This document shows positions 45,438 through 59,700 of a stretch of 64,000 bases of DNA, piece by piece. Source of the stretch: Gerris lacustris (Eukaryota > Arthropoda > Insecta > Hemiptera > Gerridae); assembly GCA_951217055.1 (NCBI GenBank), contig OX578285.1:58253102-58317101 (forward strand), written 5' to 3'. The notes below the pieces were generated by a model. That model searched no databases and was not told where the DNA came from. It saw nothing but the letters and a program-made list of their open reading frames with translations. Position numbers and translations under genes: made by a program. How positions within the stretch are numbered: the first letter of the stretch is position 1; each line of letters opens with the position of its first letter.

Positions 45438-46845
45438 TTAGCTCATTATTAGAGCGGTTATTAGGCCCAGAATTCATTATGGAGCCATTATCTGGTGGCC
45501 TAGGACTGAGGCCTAGCTCTGGTGGCCTAGACTGAGGTCTAGCTCGTCTAAGGGGCTCAGTAAGGTTCAAAGGCTGGCCTGCAGGAGTATAACAGGAGCG
45601 ATGAGGACTGCCCCCACTGCGGCCTTAGAGGCATTGGTAGGACTCCCTCCACTTCATGCATGGATTAAAGGAGAGGCCATTGCATCTTTTGTGAGACTTG
45701 GTCAGTGGCAAGGAGGGGAATCCACAGTGAGACACTTGACGTTACAAAGGATGGCTGAATCCAAGATCCCACTTATAGGGATTCAAATGAAAGGAATTGA
45801 ATATCAGCTAAAGCTGAAGAAGAAATATAAGGTCGAAATCCCATCACGTGCTGGATGGGAATCAGGAAAAATTAATTTTGACAGGGAGACTCTAGTGGCA
45901 TACCCTGATGGCTCTAAGAACGATAAAGGTATGTCAGGGGCTGGACTGTACTTAGAAAGATCCGGCGCCCAAGAGAGCTTCCCACTAGGTTCATTCACCA
46001 CAGTTTTTCAAGCGGAAATCTACGCCATCCTAGAGGTAGCGAGGAAACCAGAGGTGATGGAGGCAACATATAAAAAGGTAGCCATATGCTCAGACAGTTA
46101 GGCAGCACTCCACGCACTTTGCGCCCCAAGTGTGGAGTCAGCACTGGTTAAAGAGTGCCAGTAGACACTAGAGCTACTGCCAGAGAGAAAGGTGGTCACA
46201 CTGCTTTGGGTCCCAGGGCATACAGGGATTCCTGGGAATGAGAAAGCAGATGAAGTGGCGAAGATAGGAGCTTCCATGCCATTCTGCGGACCAGAACCTT
46301 CGATTGATTGGTCAAGAGGACAGGTGAGGTCAGCCATCAAGGCGTGGATCTGGGAGGAAGCAAGGAGGGCATGGAGAGGAACGGATGGCTGTAGGCAGAC
46401 AAAAATGCTACTGCCTGAATTAGACAAAGGGAAAACCAAGTGGCTTATGGGATTAGGTAGACCCAATCTAAGAAATATGGTTGGAGTCTTGACAGGGCAT
46501 TGCCAGCTCAGAAGACATCTGGCACTATTAAAGATTGAAGACGACCCCACATGTCCATTGTGTGGGCTTGAAGAGGAGACAGCCTACCACTTTGTGGGAG
46601 TATGTGAAAGATATGGAAGACTACGTTTCCATTTATTAGGAGCAGGGGAAATCAAGGAAGAGGAGTTTGTCACACTAAAGTGGCAAGATATTCTCTCCTT
46701 TGTGACCCAAACAAGGAAATTCGAGGGTAATTCTGTGGTGGTTCGATAGGTGTGAGTTACTGGGGTTGGCAAAAAGGACCCGAATGTGGTCTATTTGCTA
46801 GGCCTGGCCTTCCTGCCCCCTTACTACTACTACTACTAGCTCATA
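45438..46845 (+). pseudogene. LINE relic: RT C-terminus, RNase H and CCHC knuckle
   Basis: One frame from 45438 to 46749 encodes the tail of a non-LTR retrotransposon ORF2. GAIIWWPRTE and ITGAMRTAPTAALEAL are the thumb region. RNase H follows with all four acidic residues visible: D in YPDGSKND, E in FQAEIYAI, D in ICSDS, D in GNEKADEVAK. CPLCGLEEETAYHFVGVC is a C-x2-C-x8-H-x4-C knuckle. The frame is never shifted but is broken by TAG at 45514, 46099 and about 46162. The 3' end has a (TAC)n tail at 46823-46840. RNase H suggests the I/R1/Ingi side of LINE diversity (tentative). Confidence 0.9.
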
Positions 46846-47132
46846 TTTGAATTTGTTAAATTACAATTATAATTAACTTTACACTGTTTATAATTTAGGA
46901 GAAGTTAATGTGGTTGACAATTAAATAAATGCCGATTTTCAGAACTTTGTACTTAACATATTTTGTTCCCGATCTAATTATATGATACATTCTTTTCTGC
47001 ATGCAGTGTTATTATTGAATACAACACAATTTTTGTACTCTTTCCGATTTATATTATGTATTATGATATCCGATTTATATTATGCCTCGATACATAAAGG
47101 TAGGAATTTGAGCTAACACTAAATCCCTTGGT

Positions 47133-47250
<118 letters not shown>

Positions 47251-47598
47251 TTTTTTTCGTATTAACTACATTGTTAATGTATATGACATTTATACCATAA
47301 GATCATTTATATAATGTTCTTTATGTAAATATTACAACAAATTACAATAAAATAACATTAACGATATATTAATATCACATCGATACTATTTATGTGTTAT
47401 AATCATAAGTTCTTTTTGAACAAGTGCTTTTAGAGATAAATAAAATAATGTTTTTATAAAAAATCTCAATTGTTATCATCTTGCGTTTTTCTATATCATT
47501 TTTGACAAAAAATGTTTTTAAAAAAATAATATAACTATTGATTAACTTAAGAAACATCATTAAAAACTAGGTATCTTAAAAATACTTGGTGACTAATA

Positions 47599-47604
47599 TT
47601 TATT
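47599..47604 (-). terminator. poly(A) signal of the receptor gene
   Basis: AATAAA on the - strand, about 40 bp downstream of the TAA stop at 47641-47643. Confidence 0.55.
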
Positions 47605-47640
47605 ATAAGAAAATTTAAATGTGTAAATTTTAAAAAGAGA

Positions 47641-47752
47641 TTATCTATTTAGTCGGTTATAAGTTTCTATTCTATTAATAAAGTGCTCTTGCTCCTCTGA
47701 CTGATGAATGTACTTAGTGAAGTCCTGACAATCGATGTTTCTGGTCCTGCAT
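47641..47752 (-). CDS. receptor exon 5 (terminal): end of SEFIR-like domain and stop
   Basis: Acceptor GATCACAG; one base completes an Arg codon begun in the previous exon. It reads RCRTRNIDCQDFTKYIHQ, then SEEQEHFINRIETYNRLNR and TAA. The reading frame opens only with the phase predicted by the previous exon, which supports the join. The tail after the domain is short, unlike the long tails of several vertebrate IL-17 receptors. It was too short to be listed as an isolated open frame. Confidence 0.75.
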
Positions 47753-50700
47753 CTGTGATCAAAATATATCAAATAATTTAATTTAATACAAATACATTTT
47801 ATCTACGATTGATACGAAATATAAACATTATATCTCTGTTTAGATGCGTAGAAAGTGATTATTTACGTACTTGTATTCATTGCGCATGCGCGTCGCATAG
47901 TTCTTAAGAATTCCTCTTCTTTACCACGCTAGCGCGGTAACGAAGAGGAATTCTTCAGCTTTACGCACGATTAGCGAGTTTGTTTACATTTAACAAAACT
48001 AATTTCCTATTATTTTATTAAAGTAACTGTTTATATCGAGTTTTTAGTGAAAAACAATTAATGAATCAAGTCTCTTTGACGAAAATGTAGAGAATAATAC
48101 TCCTCCAGAAATAATTAATTCGGCAAAAAATACAACTCAAGATTAATGCCATCTTTATCAAGAGAAGAGATACGAACTTACATACAGCAAGTTTATTTTT
48201 TCTGTATTTATTATTTAAATCTAACAATCGTAGATAAAGTACGGTACGCAACTCGTGCGAAAACGGCATTTTGCATTGCTCGTGTGGTTTTACTACCCTC
48301 GCTGTCGCTCGGCGCAAACTCCACACTCGCATGCAAAATGCTACTTTCCGCACTCGACGCGTAATGTACTATTACATGCAAGCCTAAACAGCATAATCCA
48401 CTGGTTGAATACATGATAATAAAGGATTTATAATAAAATTATGACTACTTAAAAATTAAAATCTGAATAAATAAAACTTAATTCTATATCTATAACAGAC
48501 CACTATATAACCTTAGGAAAACTCACTACCGAATCTCATATTATAAATAAATATTCACGTCAGAACCAATCTCCTTATGATCAAAATAATTTTCAACAAA
48601 AGATTGACTATGAACTATTAATCAAAAAAATTACTGAAGAAAATTTTCATAGTAATGACGCTTTATTAGCTTTTAACAACTTTTATAACAGATTGGTACA
48701 ATTAATAAAACTTAGTAGTAATACGTGCCCAGTGGCGGTAGTATCAGGCAGAAGACGCAAAATTAAACCCTGGATCAGTCTAGGCTTAATAAAATCTATA
48801 CGAACCAGAGATAAGATAGCTAGACAGGTGAACAAAAAACCTTTCTGTGAAAAATTAAAGAATAAATATAAACTATATCGCAATAATCTGACTAAATTAA
48901 TTAGAATAGCTAAATCTAATTTTTATTCTCAGCAATTTGAAAATAATAAAAACAACTACCTCAAATTTTGGCAAACTTACAACCAAGCTACTGTTACGTA
49001 CACTACAAATTGCAATGAAGTTAAAGAAATTTTAAAACTCAAAAACTCTGAACTAATATCTTCTCCACAGGATGTTTGTGAAGAGTTCAATGACTATTTT
49101 TCGATTATTGGTAACAAACTGAAGTGAACTGCCAGACAATCACTCCAACATGGTAGCCTTGCTGAATCACGACAGACCTGTTTTCAAATTTTCTCATATT
49201 CCACCACAAAATCTCATAGATAAGGTTTCTGAATTAAAATCTAATACATCCCCTGGTTATGACAACATATCGACGGTTACATTAAAAACTATCATGCCAC
49301 TAATATCGCAACAACTCGCAGTACTTATTAACCAGTGTTTAGAACAAGCCGTAATTGTTCCTATGCATAAATCCGACTCCAAACAAGAATTAGAAAATTC
49401 CCGACCGATTTCACTTCTTCCAACCCTTGCAAAATTAATAGAAACAATTATAAAAGACCAGGTCACTTAATATCTCGATAAATATAAAATCTTATTTTCT
49501 CGGCAATATGGTTTTAGAAAAGCTATGTCGACTGAGGACGCTATATTCGATGTGACGAATACAATTATCTCTCAGTTAGATCAAGATAATAAGGTATTAG
49601 CGGTGTTCTTGGATCTAAAGAAAGCGTTTGATCTGGTTAACCACCCATTACTTACTAAGAAATTATATAATATTGGTGTCCGTGGAACCGAATTACAATT
49701 TTTTAAGTCCTATTTGACTGATAGGACTCAGAGTATTAAAATTAAAAGTTGTTATAGCTCATTTAGGCATGTCTCCATAGGTGTACCTTAAGGCACTGTA
49801 CTGGGTCCCTTGCTTTTTCTCATATATATTGATTCATTGTTACACATCAGCTTCACGGGAGCAAAAATAGTTTTTTTTGCTGACGATACGGTGCTAATAA
49901 TTCACGATGAGAGTTGGGAATCTGTTTATATAAAGTGTAATGATTATCTCCAAATTATAAAGCGTTGGCTAGATTCCAATAAATTATTATTGAATGTGAA
50001 AAAAAACTTGTCACTTGCCCTTCTGTTTTAAATCTTATGTATGTACTAATATTTGTTATTATTATATTGATTATAGATTAATATTTAATGTTTTTTCATT
50101 GTCTGCTACCTCGGAAAAAATAGCATATGCTACGCGACTGTGAAGTGTTTTTTCTTTACTTTGGCAATATTTACTGTCTCGCACCTCTCGACAGTAAATG
50201 TAATTGCCGCGGTAAAGAAAAAACTCACTTCACAGCCTAGTAACATAATATACTATTATTAATTTATAGTAAATATTTTTGTTAGGCAAATTTACCTGCT
50301 CAAAGAGTAAATTAACGTTTCGAAATGATCAGGCATTAAATACCTTCGGTAGTTCGTAATATTTAATTTTCCATTAAAGTCAGGGTGCAGCCTGTAACAT
50401 AAAAATGGTTTAATTTTAGAAAGTGTCGAACTAAAAAAAACATGAAGTGCAAAATGAATAAAATAAGAACATATTTTATATTGCGAATATCGCCAAATCA
50501 GGTATATGTACTTTAATAAAAGTACTCTACGGGGATCGCTGTGGCCAAGCGGTAAGCCTACTGCCAAACTCTTGCCTGAAGCTAAGGTTATTATTGATGT
50601 ACTTGGCAATGGTTGGAGTCCCAGGAAGGTGACAACATGTTTTACACTAATGATAATATCAAATGGATGATTGAAGAGGCCGATTCCCTTCCATCAAGCA

Positions 50701-53700
50701 GGACGTTAACCGAGTTTGCTCAATGGGTAAACGTAGGTGGGTGCCTACGGCCTACGTCCATGTGGTCTATATATTTAGGTGTAAAGGTTAAGGTTTAAAG
50801 GTTAAGGTTTAAAGGTTAAGGTTTAAAGGTTAAGGTTTAAAGGTTAAGGTTTAAAGGTTAAGGATTAAAGGTTAAGGTTTAAAGGTTAAGGTTAGGTTAA
50901 AAGGTTAAGGTCATTATGGATGAACTTGGCAATGGTTGGAGTCCCAGGAAGGTGACATGTTTTACACTGATGATAGTATCAAATAGATGATTAAAGAGAC
51001 CGATTCCCTTCCATCCAGCAGGACATTTACCGAGTTTGCTCAATGGTAGGTACCTGCTCAATGGGTAAACGTAGGTGGGTGCCTACGGCCTACGTCCATC
51101 TGGTCTATATATTTAGGTTTAAAACCCAAGCCTTCTGGCTCAATTTCGAAGTACTCTTATACAAAAATTGTTGTTACTAAGTAGTTAAAAAATTAATTAT
51201 CTATTATTTTTATTGTTCGAATTATTTAATACTGGTGAATAACATTCAAATATTGAAATTGATCATTATATTTAATGTCAAAAGAACCTCTAAAAACAGC
51301 TAATTTTTAATAGAGATCAGTTTCAAAAATTTAATTTGATTTGTTCTCCAATTGATAATCATCTAAAACATTGGTTCCTAAAGTGGGGGGCACGTCTCCC
51401 AAGGGAGGCGTAAAGACAAGTCAAGGGGGCGTGGGGCCTCATCCAAGAATAGGTAATCTTGTAAAAAATAAGGAAAGCTCATCTACCGCACTGATTTATT
51501 TTGTCTCTTAGTTATAAGAATAAATATATGGTTATTCAATTTAATACTTGTTTATTTCATGACCACATAAAATTCTGTAAAAGGAGGAGGGGGGGGGGGG
51601 GGGGCGTGGGAAGTTTTACTTTTTGACAGTAGGAGGCTTGGTCAAAAAAAACTTAAGGAACCCCTGATCTAAAATATTTCTGGACTTCATTAAACATGAG
51701 CTACTGTAGGTTTTCACATTAGACTGATCAATTTTCATTAATTTTTACTGTGAATAAGTCCAGAAGAATCTCGGTAGAAACAACAAATTTTAAATTAATA
51801 CATTTTGATCTGTTAATTTGTACTTGTGGTTAATGTCAAGCCTGATCTACAAAGCAGTGATCTTTAATGTGATTTGTCATTTCTCCTTTTACATAGCAAT
51901 CGTTATTATTTAGATATATGGGTTATAATCAAACAATTTTAACAAGGAAGGTAAATATCGTTTTACATACCTTACAATAAACACTCTTGAGTAGTCTGAG
52001 TAAAAATCAAAGTTAGTCATGACTTGGGCCAAACTATTGATATAAGCGTCATTTAGGAAATGATTGTAGTGGCCAGGCAATTTATGTTGTCCTTCAATCA
52101 GATGTCTTTCAGTGACTATTACCTCTTTAGTCTCGATGATAATTATGCGCATATTAGGATTGTTCAGTAACCTCTGAACGGTAAATGGAATGTTCTCAGC
52201 AAAAATCTCAGTATCTTCGTCTGAAATGGGATCCCAAACCTGTAAAAACACGAGTGCTACTGGAACATTTCGAATTAAACAAACAGTATCTAAGCAGCAT
52301 TATTCAGTACGGGAAACCATCTTAATACTTAACTCTAATTAGTTTAAAGAATCAATATATTCGGTTCAGCTGAACAATATCACAGCGGGATTCTAAAGTT
52401 GTCATAACTAATAGCATAACATAAATAATGCTGATAAAATAATAGAAGTTTTTTGAACAGTAGACCTCACATCCAAAAAAAAACATATACATGAATTTTA
52501 AGGACTTCGAGGAACAGCCATCCATATTTGAAGAAGACATCCATTCCAATAACATCGAACAAGGTGTTTGGTTGTGTAACAAACAAATTTACATTCAGAC
52601 AGACAAAATTCCGAGTGCCAAGTAAGGTATTATTTCATTATTATTGTTATTAGAATAATTGAATGCCAAGACCTGAAAGATATCATGTATAACTGAGAGT
52701 TGGAAATGATTACGACTAATAAAATAATGTGATAAATATAGTTATTTCCACTCTCTTTCTCTTTTGCACTTAAATAGTGTCTTTAACCTAAAAGGAAAAT
52801 AGTGTTTTAAACTTTCCTTGCTAAAGTATACTGAAGTGGACCAATTGCAAGGTATCATAGATTTAGTACAATTTTTAAAAATTCTATATTTTGCGGTTAA
52901 GACTGCATTTTGAAGGACAGGATATCCAATGGTTCTCTTACCCTGAAGGAAGCATTTTTAAATAGGCTTATCGTCGTGATGAGGATTCAAAGCCATAGGG
53001 ACCTATTGAATGGATCCACTGTGGTTCCATATCGTAATAAGGCTGCTAGCAGTTGCATTCTTAGTGGATCTAAACACACTCTTCTGGCACTCCACCACTC
53101 ATTTCCTCGTGTCTCGGGTAGAACCCTCTTAAGGTCCCCATACACGGTTAAAATGTTAGCGCAAACATTTTGACCGTGTATAGGGCTGTTTGATGTTTGA
53201 CGTGTATGGCCTTGATTTGCCGATATCAGGTTTGCGCAAAATGTTTGATCGTGTATGGGGGGCATTTAGAAGGGCCAGTCCACTGGCGTTTGTATCCACA
53301 AAGGATCCCAGCGACAATTTGTTTTAAAAGATTAACTTTTAAATCGTGTAATCTCATTTGGTATTATTTAACCCCTCCACAAATGGACGTTCCGGAATTG
53401 CAAGATGCGGAATGGGCTGTGAACTAATTGCTAGAGTGAGTTGTCACTTGATCTACTCTTTATCCCTTACGATTGCTACTTTATCACGTATTTTAGTAAC
53501 CACAAAAATCAGCCGAAATGGATAGTCAGAAATCACTTCCTTCAAGATTAGGTATCTTTCGGAAAAAGCATAATGTTGATAAAGATTTAAAATTCCTTCA
53601 CTCTTACTCCGTAAAAATAAGTCCATACCTTTTTAACATAACTTTGCAATAGCAGTCGAAACGACGAGATCAAATCTAATAAATCTTGGCAATCATAAGG

Positions 53701-56700
53701 GTAAACTAGAAAGACTTCCGTATTTTCCCTCATCTCGTCTATGATTTGAATTATCTGTGACTCCAGTACGAAGGCATTGCTTCCTTCTTCAACAGGTTTC
53801 ATCGGTGATTTCTGAGCTCTGATAAAACCTACAACAATGAAAATTTGGTGCATTTATTAAATTAAAATAACAACTTCCAACATCTTAGTACAACAATATT
53901 CACACGTCTCATCATTAATTTATAACAATACTATAATTTACTTTAATCATTTATTTAAATCAGCGTAAAATGTGAAATATTTAAGCGTAAAAGATCATAA
54001 TTTTAAGAAAGGAATATTCATGCGATAAAGCAATCAACATTGCGATGTCTAGTATTAAAATCTATGATGTGTTCAACCTGTAACATGGAAATATAATAAA
54101 CTCTGATTGACGACTTCAGTCATGAATCAGAGTAGCACTGCATGATCACAACTCGCAGTTAAAATTTGAATTTTGTTGACAGTTTGTAAGGTGACATTTT
54201 ACTGCATAGTAATTTATTTAATGACCTGTTTTGTAAAATTTAAAACAAACAAATACACAAATATGGAGGTTTGAAAATTTCTCAAAGTGAGAGACGAAAT
54301 ATTACCTAATAAATAAATATAAAAAGCAAAGCAATACCCCCGAAGACACAAAGGAAAATACGAGTAGTATAAAATTTATCTATTTAGTATTTAAGGCTGA
54401 TTACTTATCATAAACATTTTCTACAGATTATTCTATTTAGATTATTCTTTGAATTTAGATGAGCTGCGAGTTCTTTTACCTCTCAGCTATGCCGAAACCC
54501 AGACAAATTATTTATATTCAAAGAATAATTAATAATTGGGTGAATTATTATTATCAGTAAATTGATAATAACTACATTATTATTTAGTATTGATGAATAA
54601 GCTTAAATATTGATATGGAATTGATGATTGATGAATAAGTATATTATTAGTATATCCGTGATGAGGTAATTTAAGGTTAAGAGAAGATAGTGTCAAAAAT
54701 AATAGATTAAAAAATTCCTTTTAAGATAGGTTTTGGGTATTCCAGACAACCCTTAGTGATAAACCAAACCCATCAAAGTAACATCATGATCTTACTAAAT
54801 GTAGCCTATTATTTGGATTATCCCTTGTTGGAAGAGGTACGACTAAATTATTATTGCCTCAAAAATACTGACACATAGTGTGTTCCACGATGGAGTACTG
54901 AAGACGAAACTTGTGCGTATAAGTGGATTATTATCGGGGAAACCACTAAAATGTTTTATTAATTATTTTCTTGATTATTTTAAACAGGGTGCTAAGTTGT
55001 TTAAAAATGTTAAAACATGACCAAGAGTAAACTACATATTAGTATAGCTGATGGCGCAGAAATAGTTATTTATGCACCTAGGGAGTAAAGTAAGCCATTA
55101 TTCCCTGAGCGAAAAAGTTGGTTCTTGAGGCGAAGCCGAAGGAACCATGGTACCTAAATCCCGAGGCGAAGCCGAGGGAATTAGACTCTTTAATTCCCGA
55201 AGCGCAGCCGAGGGAATTACTCTAATTAGCTCCCGAGGCGCAGCCGTGGGAGATAATTACATTTTCGTCCATTGCACAGTTTTTATTTATTATTTTAATT
55301 TAAATCAAATTATAATTATTTACAACTACGGGAAACAACCAGAGAAAAATACACTCCAGCGCTGGGATTTGAACCACAGGCCTCTATATTTCCAGTATAG
55401 CACTCTACCAACTAAGCTACGCAGGAGAATGAATTTCTCTGACGTTAATGATACCTTATCCCGAATTTAAGTTGGTAGAGCGCTATACTGGAAATATAGA
55501 GGCCTTGGGTTCAAATCCCAGCGCTGGAGTGTATTTTTCTCTGCTTGTTTACCGTAGTTGTAAATAATTATAATTTGATTTAAATTAAAATTTAATCTTT
55601 CCGTAGTAGGAATACTACCAAAATCGTAAAATATGAATTTATTATTTTAATAAATAACAATAATTATTAGCACTTTCAATAGCAGATATAAGAGATTCAA
55701 TATTAAAAACAAATAAGAATTGGAATTAAACTCAAATAGAAGGTTATTTAGATGCAGGTTATAAACTTATAAACAAAGATAAACATGGTCAAAAAAGCGC
55801 AGTGTCGCCAACCTGATTTCAACAACTTCATTTTCAACTATTTAACAACTACATTAGTCATTCATTTTCTACTATTTATAAAATAATTAAGTTGGAATCT
55901 TTACTTTTTTACCCTACTTTACTTTTTCGCCCTACTTTTACTTTTTCTCCCTACTTTTTGAGTTCAGGGGTGAAAAGACCTGTTTTAGTCCCTCTAAACT
56001 AATTCAAAATCATAACTTTTTTTCCCTACTGGAGATAAACAATATTTTAGAAAATATGGTCCATATTTTTTTCTTTTTTTAAATAAAAGCTTAAGTGTAA
56101 TATAATTTTAGTTTCTAGTTTGAACTCTATATTATGTAAAATAATATTAAATATGTTTTATACATACTTACGTTTTTTTTACAATTCTGAACCTCATTTC
56201 TAAATAATATTTTTCGATATCATCAACCATAACGGAAGTGCACTTTTAGTAGGTTTTTAACAGTTTTTTAACACATTAAATTTTCTTTTAGTTAAATTCA
56301 AGAAATTATATAATTTTTAGTGGTTTTTAACAGGTGTTTATATATATGTATATTATATATATTATTTTTTTTTTTTTTCTATGAATATAATTTTTTATCG
56401 AAAACCCACAAATAAACAATTTTTTATAACACTGTATGCCCTACTTATTATTAACAAAAATGTTATAACTGCGATTTTTTAACAACAAAAATGTTATCAT
56501 TTTTATAACAACTGTATTTTTTTACTTACTGTATAATTTGCACAGAAGTAACAGAATAGCAATAATAAAGATGATGATGACTATGATAGTAATTGATGGT
56601 ATTATTTGAAAACTGAGCACAGGATTGTTGGTATTATTATTTTCTGAAACATATTCATACATTAAAATTAATATTACTTCATATATTTTCATATATATCT

Positions 56701-59700
56701 TTCAATATTATCTAATCTTTTTTAATTGCTCGTATTCTTCTAAATCAAGAAAATCATTTAAAATTCACTTCGACACAAACTAAGCAATCTTTCTCAGATA
56801 TATATATATATAGTAATAATTATATAGTAATAATTAGTAAATAATTTTAAGCGCGCAAATACAAATATAAATTTAATAATATTAATAATATTAATAAATA
56901 ACAATTAATCATGCCTGGAGAAATCGTTGATCGTCCACCGTAGAATGCGGAGAAACGATAATCGCCAGGTTGAAGGTTTCGGCGAATGATTTGCATTGGC
57001 GATGTTTTATAAATGACTATTTAATATGCGTGTGGTAAAGGGAGTTCTCTGTCAGAGGCTCTACCCAAATTGACCTGCTTCCGTTATTGAATCAAATGTA
57101 CATTGATCATTTTAGCGGTTATTAATGTAAACATACAAATGAGTATAATATACAAGCTCTACTGTTCATGGTTTTAATGTTTAGATATCTCTCTATTTAT
57201 GCTTTGTAATCATCTTTAAGTTATAATCTAAATAGGTGAATCGGGAGAAGACCAATAAAACACTTATCCTCCTTAGGTAGCCATCGTTTCGATATTTTAC
57301 AATATCTTCATCAGGGAAGCAAGCATTTCTGGACATGACAGTTCATCGGACTCCTTCAGGTAATCTTATAACTGATTGGTTCCGGAAAGCATGTTCTTAC
57401 GGACGCTTGCTTGTTTACACCTCTGCTCACCCTATGCATCAAAAGGTAAATTGTGCTGTTAACCTAATTAAGTGGGTCAAATCTTTAAGTGACCCTACTT
57501 TTATTGATAAGAACCGTACTGTTGTATATGATTTGTTATTGGCAAATAGGTTTCCTAGGGGTCTTATCAGTAATCTTTGGTGTAAGACCAATATTGTATC
57601 TGACAGTACTGTCTCCAGCCACACTGGTGAGGTTGGCAAGGTTTTTTACAAGCTTCCTTATGTCAAGGGCTTGAGTGAGGGCATTAAGTCATGTTTTTCT
57701 GGCAAGGATTGTGCGTTTTATAGCAGACATAGTATCCATAGCCTGTTTACTCCTTTGAAGAATGCTGTACCTAAACCTCTCCGATCTAATATTATTTACC
57801 AGGTTCAGTGCAAGGGGTGTGCTAAGGTTTATATTGAAAGCTCAACTCAGTACCTGAAATCGCGCGTCTACCAGCATGTCGATTCAGTTAATAGTGGAAG
57901 GTTACTGCCCATTCTAAACATGCATTGAAACAGAAGCATACCTTTGACTTGGACAACGTTAACATATTATGTGGTAGAGAGGTGAGTGAAAAACAGCTTA
58001 GATGGATGGAGATGATACACATAAAAAAAACTCGCCGAACAGCTGTAATTTCCGGTCCGACATTAATGGAGTTCTGGATAGTTCTTATGCATTATTGCTC
58101 AATGTTTTTAAAACTTAGTTTAATTTTTTTTACTTTTTTGTAAGCTGGGTTTGTGGGTGACGGTTGGAGGAGCATGGAGGTTTAATGTTCGACAGGTTTG
58201 CTTGTTGGAGTGGAGTCTTCATGCCCTTTTCCTTCCTTCATTTTACCTTCCCTTCTGGTTTTCTTTAATCTTATCTATGTTTTGTTCTTGGCTGCCTTCC
58301 CGCTTTTAAATTTTTAAATTTTATTATTATTTATGTTTTCCCTCTTTGTAATGGGGTGTTTATGTGGTTTTAGTGTGGGGTTTTAGGAGTAGATTCTGGT
58401 TTTAATATTGTTAACTTTCTTTTATCTTTTACAAGACTCCTTTTTAATGCTTGTAAGGTTGTTATTCAGTTCATATTTGGTTTTATAATGGTTTATGCAT
58501 CTTCATTTGTCCCCCCCCCCCCCCCACCTCTCTTAACTTTTGAACGGTTTGAGATAAATTAATGAAACTTGGGGGATCTCTACCATGCAAAGGTAAGTTT
58601 GTTTTCATGCAGTCGCCCACTAGGGGCAAACACCCACTTTGCCCCCAGGCCACCCGACTTCAAAATTTCAAATTGGAGTGTATATTTTTAATAGCATATT
58701 TGGATTCTACGGTGAAAAATAATAAACATTTACTTGTAACAATTTTTTCTTTTTTCAATATTTTGCCACCTATAGGGGGGCAAAGATAGCAAAATAACCA
58801 TTCTGAAAAAGTAAAAAAATAACACTTAAATATCCAAATATTCTATCACAAATATACACTCCAATTTGAAATTTTGAAGTTGGGTGGCCTGTGGGCAAAG
58901 TGGGTCGTTGCCCTTAGTGGGCGATTGCATGAAAACAAACTTCCCTTTGCATGGTAGAGGTCCCCCAAGTTTCATTAATTTATCTCAAACCGTTCAAAAG
59001 TTAAGAGGGGGGGGGGGACTTTTGGACCACCCTGTATATATATATAATTTGTGTGAACTTTCCGAGGTATTTTCCTTTAACCTCCCTGGCGTCTTATCTT
59101 TTTTTTATATATTTTTAATGTCATAGTCTAAAACCAGATTTTTTTCTTCTACCGAGACTTCGAGTAAAATACTTGTGGTAAATAAAAATCAAAGGCAGAA
59201 AGAAATCAGATTATTGTCATAACTAAGATTAGCTAATAATTAATACATACTACTTTGAATGAAAATTTTGACGAATATTAACAAAAGATCTTCTTTTTTA
59301 AGAGATAGAAAGTTTCTCCATTCTTTAATCCCTTGTAGTTTAAATTATCTTTAAAGGTTCATTTTCACATCTTTCTCAAGTTTGCAAAGATTTTCTCCAT
59401 TCTCTAATGGCGTGTTGTTTACGTTATTTTAAGGGTTCATTTTCACATCATTCTTAAGTTAGCAGCTGCATTTAGATAATTCACTAGACTGAACTGATAT
59501 GTTTTTCCCCCAGTATTCGTCTAATTCTGGGCTCAATTTTACCAAAACATCTAAAGCAATGACAATTGAGGGACCCTTTGCCCACATATTATTCGTACGT
59601 CTCCGCTTCTTGGTTATATTTTAGAAACAGATGTTACTTTTGTCTTTCAAAATTAGCATGACTAGAAATATAGTGTACCACCCAAGCGGTGGTTTTAATT

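Larger units (their letters stand above)
47753..51970 (-). other. last intron of the receptor gene (4.2 kb), transposon-filled
   Basis: Contains a hairpin (47905-47956), a GC-rich MITE-like piece (48236-48372), a LINE relic (48498-50031), MITE family B (50037-50262), a SINE with minisatellite (50531-51120) and a hAT MITE (51369-51666). Confidence 0.7.
53829..56529 (-). other. receptor intron with second GC-repeat element
   Basis: Contains the element at 55063-56043 with its SINE insertion. 53830-55060 and 56045-56529 are AT-rich with no exon recognised. Confidence 0.6.

Noticed and set aside
52910..53427. Overlapping open frames on both strands near the TTAA MITE
   Set aside because: They run across the MITE, have no domain, and no splice-site pair bounds them in a receptor-compatible phase.
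58562..59126. Two short open frames on the + strand
   Set aside because: They are the two arms of the same inverted-repeat element read in opposite senses.
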